In this document: in pieces, positions 1 through 5,120 of the stretch | How positions within the stretch are numbered: position 1 is the first letter of the stretch | How the letters are laid out: every line of letters begins with the position of its first letter | Assembly (NCBI GenBank): GCA_034429695.1 | Contig: DAOUGC010000172.1 | Coordinates: 1-5,247 of the forward strand | DNA length: 5,247 bases | Origin: DAOUGC01 sp034429695 | GTDB taxonomy: Bacteria; Chloroflexota; Anaerolineae; Anaerolineales; Anaerolineaceae | Reading direction: 5' to 3' | Translations under genes and position numbers: made by a program | Notes under the pieces: generated by a model | What the model was told of the DNA's origin: nothing | What the model saw: the letters and a program-made list of their open reading frames with translations, nothing else | Databases searched by the model: none

Positions 1-340
1 AATTGGGACAAGGATAAAGAATACAGTTGATGGCAGGAAATATCCAGGAGGGAATGGAATTATTGTCCAATCCAAGTTGGGCTGTCGGTGTTTGGGGGAA
101 CGGCATCCATAGCCGCGCCCGCGGATTGATATTGCGGGTTGATTTGTGCCCGACATTGGGTTGATGTGCACCCGGCCGGGTTGTTTTATACCCGACATCG
201 GGTTGTTTTGTACCCGACCGGGTCGGGCTATGGATGCAGCGTCAGATTCACGTGGTTCTTCCCGCCCGACCCCTACATTTTGTGAATGCGCCACACATTT
301 TTTCGTGTCATCGTGATAAAAACCACCCTATCCGCATATA
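1..340. other. Gene-free intergenic region holding a structured repeat
   Basis: No convincing gene is visible on either strand. Frame 1 opens the window with nine codons (NWDKDKEYS) and a TGA at 28-30. This could be the tail of an upstream plus-strand gene but is too short to judge. A 36-codon reading frame from ATG 54 has AGGAGG only 2 nt before the start and runs into the repeat array, so I do not call it. Positions 103-237 are a repeat element described separately. Positions 238-340 are AT-richer and hold a few short inverted repeats (ATTCAC 246-251 with GTGAAT 282-287; GCCCGACCC 264-272 pairing with 220-228) but no recognisable RNA gene. Confidence 0.6.
103..237. repeat. Tandem hairpin repeat array bounded by a 12-bp inverted repeat
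   Basis: Four 18-nt units start at 135, 157, 177 and 199. Each has a 5-nt left arm (CGGGT, or TGGGT in unit 2), an 8-nt loop and a 5-nt right arm (ACCCG, or GCCCG in unit 1). The loops are TGATTTGT, TGATGTGC, TGTTTTAT and TGTTTTGT, giving consensus TGWTKTRY. The spacers alternate ACAT and GC or AC, so the period alternates 22, 20, 22, averaging 21 bp, about two helical turns. A degenerate unit precedes (123-135) and a truncated left arm follows (220-225). The whole is enclosed by GCATCCATAGCC (103-114) and its exact reverse complement (226-237). Adjacent units can also pair across boundaries: CCCGGCCGGG at 171-180, CCCGA-CA-TCGGG at 191-202, and CCCGACC with GGTCGGG at 213-227. It could be a REP- or MITE-like element, an iteron-like protein-binding array, or a structured RNA; the sequence does not decide. 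Confidence 0.8.
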
Positions 341-370
341 AAAATGGCGGGTTCAATTTTGAACCCGCCA
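340..370 (-). terminator. Intrinsic terminator of the four-gene operon
   Basis: A perfect 12-bp inverted repeat, TGGCGGGTTCAA (345-356) with TTGAACCCGCCA (359-370), has a GC-rich base. On the minus strand it is followed at once by TTTTT (complement of 340-344) and then ATAT. It begins 33 nt after the TAG stop of the lipoprotein gene (404-406). This is the classical Rho-independent layout and marks the 3' end of the minus-strand transcript. On the plus strand no comparable U-run follows the stem. Confidence 0.9.
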
Positions 371-403
371 GATTATTACAGTTTTACATCCATATGCGCC
401 GCC

Positions 404-1279
404 CTACTTGATCCGCAGGGTGGTCACCAGTTCATCCAGCAATTGCAGGCCGGGTACATAGCTGTTATCCGGCTGGCTGTTCAACTGGTTTACCATGTCG
501 GTGATGTAGGGTTCGTAATCCTGGCTCATGGCGTCCATTTGTTCCTGGGGCACGGCATTGGAATCCACCGGCAGCATGGGGTGGCCCACCGGCAGCACCA
601 TCGAGACATACCATTGGCCATCTGCGGTCATACCCTGGAAGGTATAGAACAGCTCATCGTTATTGACCGGTACAAAATACTGGGTGTACTCGGTGAAATA
701 GCGCACACCCTCACCATTCTGGAAGGACAAATATTTCATCTGCGCATGAAATGCCTGGGCAGCGGGCCAGTTGGGCAGGAAGGGCAGGTTTTCCTGATCC
801 TGTGGTTTTTGCTGGATGAACGAGTGGAAATTCATAAACTCTTCATCCACAATCGGGGAAAACTGGCGGTAAGCCGCAACGGAATACACACGGATGGCGG
901 CCTCATGAAAGGTCTCGCCGCGGATGTAATTGTTGAATTTAATTTCAATGTATTCAGGGTGGCCCATCCAGGTGGGGGCGCCATCTGCCACCGGTTCGGC
1001 AGGAATGACCGCGCCCCAGGGTTGCCCAAGCGCGGCGTCATAATCAAAACAAACGCCTTCAAAGCAGAAATCAGGCTGGGGGGTGGCGGTGGGCGGCTCA
1101 GCGGTATCGGTGGGGGACGCGGGTGGTTCCACCGTGTCTGTGGGTGACTGCCCCACCGGCTGATCTTGAGGGGTATCCTGCATGGGGGTTGGTTGGGCAG
1201 GCGATTGCCCCGGAATACTGCATGCCAGACTGGCGATCAACAGCACAAACACAGGAAGCAACCATTTGTTTGAGCGCAT
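404..1279 (-). CDS. Secreted lipoprotein of unknown function
   Basis: This 291-residue protein is probably anchored to the outer face of the membrane by a lipidated cysteine. Residues 1-19 are a lipoprotein signal peptide: basic start MRSNK, hydrophobic core, then SLA before Cys20. The lipobox lacks the usual Leu at -3 but is common in style for this kind of bacterium. Residues 21-70 are a low-complexity Thr/Pro/Gln linker with two 10-residue repeats, PTDTVEPPAS (46-55) and PTDTAEPPTA (56-65). A globular domain of about 220 residues follows. It opens with FCFEGVCF, whose Cys72 and Cys77 could form a disulfide, and is rich in Tyr, Phe and Trp. I do not recognise the domain. ATG 1279 is chosen because GGAGGG lies 3 nt upstream and the signal peptide starts there; the frame extends further upstream only inside galK. 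It is the last gene of the operon, 16 nt after galK. Its link to galactose metabolism is not evident. Confidence 0.85.
   Translation of the reverse strand: MRSNKWLLPVFVLLIASLACSIPGQSPAQPTPMQDTPQDQPVGQSPTDTVEPPASPTDTAEPPTATPQPDFCFEGVCFDYDAALGQPWGAVIPAEPVADGAPTWMGHPEYIEIKFNNYIRGETFHEAAIRVYSVAAYRQFSPIVDEEFMNFHSFIQQKPQDQENLPFLPNWPAAQAFHAQMKYLSFQNGEGVRYFTEYTQYFVPVNNDELFYTFQGMTADGQWYVSMVLPVGHPMLPVDSNAVPQEQMDAMSQDYEPYITDMVNQLNSQPDNSYVPGLQLLDELVTTLRIK
1085..1144 (-). repeat. Two in-frame copies of a 10-codon linker repeat
   Basis: Codons 46-65 of the lipoprotein consist of two adjacent 10-residue copies, PTDTVEPPAS and PTDTAEPPTA. They sit in the flexible spacer between the lipid anchor and the folded domain. 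Such linkers often vary in length by repeat gain or loss; that is inference here, since only one sequence is available. Confidence 0.7.
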
Positions 1280-1295
1280 ATTCCCTCCGATTCCC

Positions 1296-2468
1296 TTACC
1301 CTTGGATGGTATTCTGGATGTCTGTGACGCGCACGCCGTCGCTGGCGTGGCACAGGTAAACCTCTGCCTGCCGGCCTGTTCGCCGGTCATAACCGTGGCG
1401 CAGCCCTTCCATAAAATCAGCGGCGTGCTCCTCGCGCACCAGGTTGACCGTGCACCCGCCGAAGCCTGCTCCGGTAAGACGCGCCCCCAGGCAGCCGGGC
1501 AGCGCTGCGGCGATCTCCACCAGCGCGTCCAGTTCGGGAATGGAGACCTCGTACAGGTCGCGCAGGCTGGCATGGGTGGCGTACATCAATTGCCCGAATT
1601 CCTCCGCCCGTCCGGCTTTCAGCAACTCTTCGGCGCGCTGCACGCGGTCACACTCCTCCACCACGTGGCGGGCGCGTTTTTCGATCACTTCGGGCAGCAG
1701 GTGGCTGTGCTGGTTAAACTGCCCCGGGGTGATGTCGCACAGCGCCTGAATACCCGGCAGCAGCGGTTGGAGCAACCCGACGGCTTTTTCGCAGGCGGCG
1801 CGGCGGTCGTTGTAAGCTGAATTTGCCAGCGAGCGGCGCATGCGCGAATCGGCAATGATGATGACCACGTCAGCGGGTAGGGGCACGGGTTCAAAGTGCA
1901 GGGTGCGCGTGTTGAACAGCAGCGCATGTCCGGCCACCCCGTTTGCGCTGGCAAACTGGTCCATCAGACCGCTGTTCACACCCACGTAATGGTTTTCAGC
2001 CTGCTGGCAGTAGCGCGCCAGGGTCACGCGGTCAAGCGACCAGCCGCCCAGGCGTTCAAACAGTGCGGCAAAAGCCACTTCCACCGCTGCGGATGAACTA
2101 AGCCCGGAACCAATGGGGACATTGGAGGTGAAGCTTCCCTGAAAACCGGGGGTGGGCAGCCCATTTTTTTGCAGCGCCCATGCCACTCCGGCAGGGTAAA
2201 GCGCCCAGTCGGGCAGGGGGTTGCCGGCGGCGTCGGTCTTGTCCTCCAGGTGAGACAGGTCCAATGTCACGCGCTGATCCAGGTCAAGCGCGGTAATCCC
2301 GGCCTGCAAGCCGGAGATGGGGGCGGCCGCCAACCGCACCGAGCGGTCTATGGCAGCCGGCAACACGCAGCCGTCGTTATAGTCAACGTGCTCACCGAGC
2401 AGGTTGACCCGCCCCGGGGCAGTGATGAGCAGTCTGGCATTGGGTTGGGCGGTCAGGAGGGCATCCAT
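1296..2468 (-). CDS. galK: Galactokinase (GHMP kinase family)
   Basis: Phosphorylates alpha-D-galactose at C1 with ATP, the entry step of the Leloir pathway, in the cytoplasm. At 390 residues it has the normal family length. The galactokinase signature GRVNLLGEHVDY lies at 19-30, including the sugar-contacting Glu26, His27 and Asp29, with Arg20 at the active site. The GHMP phosphate-binding loop is PIGSGLSSSAA at 118-128. The catalytic base is expected to be Asp170 in SGLMDQF, and the third GHMP motif, LTGAGFGGC, lies at 331-339. All key residues are present, so it should be active. The ATG lies 2 nt after the TAA of the preceding dehydrogenase-like gene and has no good Shine-Dalgarno (only AAGGA 15 nt away), which suggests translational coupling. 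No galT, galE or sugar transporter is in the window. A related GHMP substrate such as N-acetylgalactosamine cannot be excluded, but the signature favours galactose. Confidence 0.95.
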   Translation of the reverse strand: MDALLTAQPNARLLITAPGRVNLLGEHVDYNDGCVLPAAIDRSVRLAAAPISGLQAGITALDLDQRVTLDLSHLEDKTDAAGNPLPDWALYPAGVAWALQKNGLPTPGFQGSFTSNVPIGSGLSSSAAVEVAFAALFERLGGWSLDRVTLARYCQQAENHYVGVNSGLMDQFASANGVAGHALLFNTRTLHFEPVPLPADVVIIIADSRMRRSLANSAYNDRRAACEKAVGLLQPLLPGIQALCDITPGQFNQHSHLLPEVIEKRARHVVEECDRVQRAEELLKAGRAEEFGQLMYATHASLRDLYEVSIPELDALVEIAAALPGCLGARLTGAGFGGCTVNLVREEHAADFMEGLRHGYDRRTGRQAEVYLCHASDGVRVTDIQNTIQG

Positions 2469-2470
2469 GA

Positions 2471-3463
2471 TTATTTCTTTTGATCCTTGTTCTTTCGCTG
2501 GGGAATGCCAAACAGGCGGCGATAGCGATCGCCCTGGGTGGGGAGTTCAGGGGTGGGCAGCGCGGTTTCATAATTCTGACTGAGGCGTTCCACCATCCAG
2601 TTTTCGCGCCCATCCCTGGCTTTCTTAAGGTAATCCTTCAAGCCGACGGCGTCCTCATTTGCCACCAGGTCGCGCACGCCCGCCAGCGCGCGGATCAGGT
2701 CGTTCAAAACACGCACGACGTTCTCGCGGTTGCTCAGATGGGTCAGACCAAATTCGGTGCTGTCATCCAGGTGATTAATCACCTCGGTGGACATGGCAAA
2801 CGCACGCGAAGCTGACTTGCGTGCATCCATCCAGCCGGGTTGTTCAATGATGGCATGGATCAGCGCGGCGGCAGCCAGTTTGGGCAGCAGGTTGACGCTG
2901 GCGTTCAACCCGTCGCTCTCATAAGCGTCGCCAAAGATGGGGCGCGCGCCCAGCAGCACTGAGAAGTCGTGCGCCAGTTGCACCGCATCTGAAGGGGTTT
3001 TGGGTGGGCAGGCAATGGAAACCATGCTCTTCTTGAACAGGTCGGCGTGGGCGCTTTCGATGCCGGTGCCGGTTTCATGCAGGTAGGCAGGGTTCAGGAA
3101 TGGGGTGAAACTGATGAAGAACCGCTCAGCGGGCATCAGTTCGGCTGCCCAGGCCAGGGGTTCCACCTGCAGCGGGGATGTATCCAGCACCACCGCGCCC
3201 TCCTTGAGGTCCTCGGCGATCAGTTCCAGCGTTTCGCGCACCGCGTCAAACGGGATCGCCAGCACAACAATGTCGGCGTCCTGCACGGCGTCGTGCAGGT
3301 TGATCACGGCGTTGTCAATGGCGTCCATTTTTTGCGCCTGACGCGCCGTGGTGATGGACAGGTCGTGACCGACGCGCTCGATCTGATCTTTTTCGTCAGC
3401 CAGCGCCAGCCCGATCGATGTTCCGATCTGGCCCAACCCGATGATGGTTAATTTATTGGTCAT
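2471..3463 (-). CDS. Prephenate dehydrogenase-family protein, altered active site
   Basis: This 330-residue cytoplasmic protein has the TyrA/prephenate dehydrogenase architecture. An N-terminal Rossmann domain carries GLGQIG at 9-14 for NAD(P), VVLAIPFDAV (66-75) and VVLDTSPLQ (91-99). A helical dimerisation domain covers about 160-295, and a charged tail ends KNKDQKK. ADLF at 140-143 and NLLPKLAAAAL at 191-201 align with TyrA landmarks. However, the TyrA HPMAG motif with its catalytic His is read here as TPFLN (120-124), the DxxSVK-type loop lacks Lys, and SHLPH is replaced by NLLPK. NAD(P) binding is therefore likely but prephenate or arogenate oxidation is doubtful; related hydroxyacid or imine dehydrogenases are alternatives. 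The start is well set: ATG overlaps the upstream protease stop as ATGA, and GGAG lies 7 nt before it inside that gene. No other aromatic amino acid gene is adjacent. The family is fairly sure; the substrate is unknown. Confidence 0.8.
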   Translation of the reverse strand: MTNKLTIIGLGQIGTSIGLALADEKDQIERVGHDLSITTARQAQKMDAIDNAVINLHDAVQDADIVVLAIPFDAVRETLELIAEDLKEGAVVLDTSPLQVEPLAWAAELMPAERFFISFTPFLNPAYLHETGTGIESAHADLFKKSMVSIACPPKTPSDAVQLAHDFSVLLGARPIFGDAYESDGLNASVNLLPKLAAAALIHAIIEQPGWMDARKSASRAFAMSTEVINHLDDSTEFGLTHLSNRENVVRVLNDLIRALAGVRDLVANEDAVGLKDYLKKARDGRENWMVERLSQNYETALPTPELPTQGDRYRRLFGIPQRKNKDQKK

Positions 3464-4107
3464 AAGGGCACTCCAAACAGTCTCAACAGGGATGAAAGCA
3501 CGGGACGGATTAACATGCCAAACACATCCAGCCCAAGGCGGGGCAGCAGGAAAACCACCGCCAGTAAAATCAGGGGGCCATATGGCCGGATGGTTTCAAA
3601 AACACGCGCCACGTTGGGCGGAAACAGGCTGACCGCCACCTTCTCGCCGTCCAGCGGGTAGATGGGCAGCAGGTTGAACAGCACCAGCAGCAGGTTGATG
3701 AAGATGAACTCACGCAGAAAAACGTAAGGGGTGGGCAAAAAACCGGTATTGCTGAAGCTGAACGGAACCAGCCCCAACCACAACGGGATCGCCGCCAGGG
3801 CAGCCAGCCCCAGGTTGGACATGGGCCCCGCCAGCGCCACCCACATGGGCGCTGCAGATGAGCGCCGCTCCAGCGCATACAGGTTGACCGGAACCGGTTT
3901 TGCCCAGCCAAATCCGGCGAACACCAGCATCAGGCTGCCCAGCACGTCCAGATGCGCCAGGGGGTTGAGCGTCAGGCGGCCGTTGGCGCGCGGGGTGTCA
4001 TCGCCAAAGGCATTGGCGGTGTAGGCGTGGGCCAGCTCGTGCACCGGCAGGGAAATAAAAAGGATGATCGCGCGCATCACGGCCACGACCGGGTCCAACC
4101 CTAACAT
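3460..4107 (-). CDS. M50 site-2-type intramembrane zinc metalloprotease
   Basis: This polytopic membrane protease of the short bacterial M50 class (215 residues, no PDZ domain) cleaves peptide bonds within or near the membrane; its substrate is unknown. The zinc motif HELAH is at 23-27 in the first hydrophobic segment (about 8-30). NPLAHLD follows at 48-54, ALAGPMSN at 91-98, and the second metal-ligand motif NLLPIYPLDG at 145-154, with Asp153 as the third zinc ligand. Hydrophobic stretches at about 55-70, 88-112, 133-150 and 176-198 give roughly five membrane segments. The usual Gly-Gly after LDG is replaced by EKV, a variation whose effect is unclear. ATG 4107 has GAGGAG 8 nt upstream. It is the first gene of the operon, with a candidate promoter at 4177-4185, and its TGA overlaps the next start by 4 nt. 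All catalytic residues are present, so it is probably active. It may process a membrane-bound regulator, but none is seen here. Confidence 0.92.
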   Translation of the reverse strand: MLGLDPVVAVMRAIILFISLPVHELAHAYTANAFGDDTPRANGRLTLNPLAHLDVLGSLMLVFAGFGWAKPVPVNLYALERRSSAAPMWVALAGPMSNLGLAALAAIPLWLGLVPFSFSNTGFLPTPYVFLREFIFINLLLVLFNLLPIYPLDGEKVAVSLFPPNVARVFETIRPYGPLILLAVVFLLPRLGLDVFGMLIRPVLSSLLRLFGVPL

Positions 4108-4115
4108 GAATTTTT

Positions 4116-4121
4116 CTCCTC
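4116..4121 (-). promoter_or_regulatory. Shine-Dalgarno site of the M50 protease gene
   Basis: GAGGAG on the minus strand (CTCCTC on the plus strand) lies 8 nt before ATG 4107. It supports this start over any alternative; the region upstream is non-coding in this frame. Confidence 0.75.
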
Positions 4122-4150
4122 GAATAACGCCAGCCGCGGCGCAATGTTTG

Positions 4151-4205
4151 CAAGCGCGGAAACCTGCGCCATTTTCATTATAGCAGAATCAACCCTGCGC
4201 GCTTG
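4151..4205. repeat. 8-bp inverted repeat flanking the operon promoter
   Basis: CAAGCGCG at 4151-4158 is exactly reverse-complemented by CGCGCTTG at 4198-4205. The arms are centred 47 bp apart, with the extended -10 box roughly in the middle. A second small dyad, ACCCT (4192-4196) with AGGGT (4206-4210), overlaps the right arm. Either could be an operator, but 8-bp repeats in a GC-rich 140-bp gap may arise by chance. Confidence 0.4.
4177..4185 (-). promoter_or_regulatory. Extended -10 promoter of the protease-tyrA-like-galK operon
   Basis: On the minus strand this reads TGCTATAAT, a perfect TGn plus TATAAT extended -10 box. No good -35 hexamer lies 16-18 bp upstream, as is typical when the TGn extension is present. 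Predicted transcription start is near 4170, giving a leader of about 63 nt before ATG 4107. The box sits midway between two 8-bp inverted arms (4151-4158 and 4198-4205). Confidence 0.65.
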
Positions 4206-4247
4206 AGGGTGATCAAGGCGGCTGCCTTCAACAGCCAGTGCCGGGGA

Positions 4248-4886
4248 TCAGGCGTAACGCTCCTCGTTCCACACATCGGCGCGGTTGTGATAGCCCGCCT
4301 GTTCCCAGAAACCCAGTTTATCCTCGCTGAGGAACTCCAACCCGCGCAACCACTTGGCGCCCTTCCATAGATAAGGCGTCACCAGATCAGGCCGGGATGG
4401 GATCGCGCCGATTACACCCCGCAACGGGTAGCCGTGGTCAGGCGTGATCGGCTGGCCGTCAAAATGAGTGGCCAGCAGAAAGTTGTCCTGCAATACGATG
4501 TCGAGCGGCAGGTTGGCAGTAAAGCCGAACTCGGCGTGCTGCAACACATAACGCGCCTCGGGCTTGAGCTTGAGCACGCCCTGATTCACCAGGTCGGCCA
4601 CGGAGACGCCCTCCCACACGGTGTCAAATTTGCTCCACTGGGTGACACAGTGCAGGTCCATCATGATCTTGCGGCGCGGGAGCTGGCTAAACTGCTCCCA
4701 TGACAATTCCAGCGGTTCCTCCACCAGCCCCCAGATTTTAAAGGTCCAGGTTTGGGGGTTAAAGCCGGGAACCGGCCCGTAGTGCAGCACCGGGAACTTG
4801 CGGGTGATGCTTTGTCCGGGGGGTACACGGTTTTCATCGTACAGTTTTTGCTCGTCTTCCCTGCGGCCAAAAAGTCCATCCAGCAT
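4248..4886 (-). CDS. Sulfite-oxidase-like molybdopterin oxidoreductase, cytoplasmic type
   Basis: This 212-residue protein consists almost wholly of the oxidoreductase molybdopterin-binding domain (sulfite oxidase/MsrP fold). Cys80 in DLHCVTQWS is the expected thiolate ligand of molybdenum. LHYGPVPGF (34-42) and TPDHGYPLRGV (148-158) are conserved cofactor and substrate-side motifs. YLWKGAKWLRGLEFL (172-186) and the ending LGFWEQAGYHNRADVW (191-206) are typical of the short bacterial and archaeal branch. Unlike MsrP it has no Tat signal, so it should act in the cytoplasm. It lacks haem and dimerisation domains; a partner electron carrier is not in the window. Between PLR and WKGAKW there are about nine more residues than in the usual PLRLVVP form. 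The physiological substrate is unknown; sulfite or a sulfoxide is a guess. ATG 4886 is fixed by AGGAGG 5 nt upstream and a TATAAT box 24 nt upstream. It is probably transcribed alone. Confidence 0.9.
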   Translation of the reverse strand: MLDGLFGRREDEQKLYDENRVPPGQSITRKFPVLHYGPVPGFNPQTWTFKIWGLVEEPLELSWEQFSQLPRRKIMMDLHCVTQWSKFDTVWEGVSVADLVNQGVLKLKPEARYVLQHAEFGFTANLPLDIVLQDNFLLATHFDGQPITPDHGYPLRGVIGAIPSRPDLVTPYLWKGAKWLRGLEFLSEDKLGFWEQAGYHNRADVWNEERYA

Positions 4887-4891
4887 AATTT

Positions 4892-4897
4892 CCTCCT
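4892..4897 (-). promoter_or_regulatory. Strong Shine-Dalgarno site of the molybdopterin gene
   Basis: AGGAGG on the minus strand lies 5 nt before ATG 4886. This full match to the 16S tail fixes the start codon. Confidence 0.85.
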
Positions 4898-4909
4898 GTT
4901 ATGGGGCGG

Positions 4910-4918
4910 ATTATAACA
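4910..4918 (-). promoter_or_regulatory. Extended -10 promoter of the molybdopterin gene
   Basis: On the minus strand this reads TGTTATAAT, again a perfect TGn plus TATAAT. No convincing -35 hexamer lies 16-18 bp upstream. The predicted start near 4903 leaves a leader of only about 17 nt, just enough for the AGGAGG site. The same form occurs at 4177-4185, which strengthens both calls. Confidence 0.7.
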
Positions 4919-5005
4919 AATTGGTTTGCTGACTGCGATGTGGTGTGCAGGGTATGGTTCCTTTTCTCAGTATACGTAGGATGGCTCTGAGCTTTCCCGC
5001 CCCAC

Positions 5006-5023
5006 CGATTATTGCGATTATTG
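5006..5023. repeat. Tandem 9-bp direct repeat in the divergent promoter region
   Basis: Two exact adjacent copies of CGATTATTG occupy 5006-5014 and 5015-5023. Close direct repeats of this size between divergent genes are common binding sites for response regulators or other dimers; here that is inference. The pair lies in the 24-nt loop of the inverted repeat CCCACCG (5001-5007) with CGGTGGG (5032-5038), slightly overlapping its left arm. Confidence 0.6.
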
Positions 5024-5032
5024 CACCCTAAC

Positions 5033-5056
5033 GGTGGGTTCAAAAGCGAACTCACC
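5033..5056 (+). repeat. Nine-bp hairpin upstream of the GAF-type gene
   Basis: GGTGGGTTC (5033-5041) pairs with GAACTCACC (5048-5056) around the loop AAAAGC, with one G-U pair (5037 with 5052) that holds only in plus-strand RNA. No U-run follows, so it is not a standard terminator. The left arm can instead pair with CCCACCG at 5001-5007, so the two stems exclude each other. Confidence 0.5.
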
Positions 5057-5107
5057 CCACGGCTGCCAATCTCACGCTGACAACTGGAAACCCCCACATC
5101 TCTCAGG

Positions 5108-5113
5108 TAAAAT
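5108..5113 (+). promoter_or_regulatory. Candidate -10 box for a leaderless start
   Basis: TAAAAT ends 7 nt before ATG 5121. If it is a -10 box, transcription would start at 5120 or 5121, that is, at the start codon. No usable Shine-Dalgarno lies before the ATG (AAGGG is only 2 nt away), which agrees with a leaderless mRNA. No -35 at proper spacing was found. Confidence 0.45.
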
Positions 5114-5120
5114 AAGGGCA

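Larger units (their letters stand above)
4108..4247. other. Intergenic gap without a clear terminator
   Basis: This 140-nt gap separates the molybdopterin protein gene from the protease operon. It holds the extended -10 box described separately. For transcripts leaving the molybdopterin gene I see only a weak hairpin (GGCTG...CAGCC, about 4220-4236) with no following U-run. Read-through into the operon, or Rho-dependent termination, is therefore possible. Confidence 0.5.
4919..5107. other. Divergent intergenic region
   Basis: The central part of the 234-nt gap between the divergent genes starting at 4886 (minus) and 5121 (plus). It has no supported gene; a minus-strand frame across it is probably spurious. 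It carries the tandem 9-bp repeat and the inverted repeats listed separately, so it is the most likely place for regulator binding. A CTGACA hexamer at 5077-5082 resembles a -35 box but is 25 bp from the TAAAAT at 5108, too far for a normal promoter. Confidence 0.5.

Noticed and set aside
1..30. Possible C-terminal tail of an upstream plus-strand gene (NWDKDKEYS then TGA)
   Set aside because: Nine codons are not enough to tell coding from chance; no terminator follows.
54..164. Small plus-strand frame of 36 codons with AGGAGG nearby
   Set aside because: The AGGAGG is only 2 nt from the ATG, the peptide runs into the hairpin repeats and ends there, and its composition shows no protein-like pattern.
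103..237. CRISPR array
   Set aside because: The repeated units are 18 nt with 2-4 nt spacers of near-constant sequence; there are no variable spacers and no cas genes.
344..1147. Plus-strand frame of 267 codons opposite the lipoprotein
   Set aside because: It is the antisense shadow of the lipoprotein gene, begins inside the terminator hairpin and has a His/Gly-rich, non-protein-like composition.
404..1573. Longer lipoprotein frame starting at 1573
   Set aside because: The extra 98 codons lie antiparallel-free inside galK in another frame; a signal peptide and ribosome site mark ATG 1279 as the true start.
1182..1820. Plus-strand frame of 212 codons opposite galK
   Set aside because: Antisense to galK, whose catalytic motifs are all intact; no ribosome site or family motif is seen.
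4220..4236. Terminator after the molybdopterin gene
   Set aside because: The stem is only 5 bp with a 7-nt loop and no U-run follows on the minus strand.
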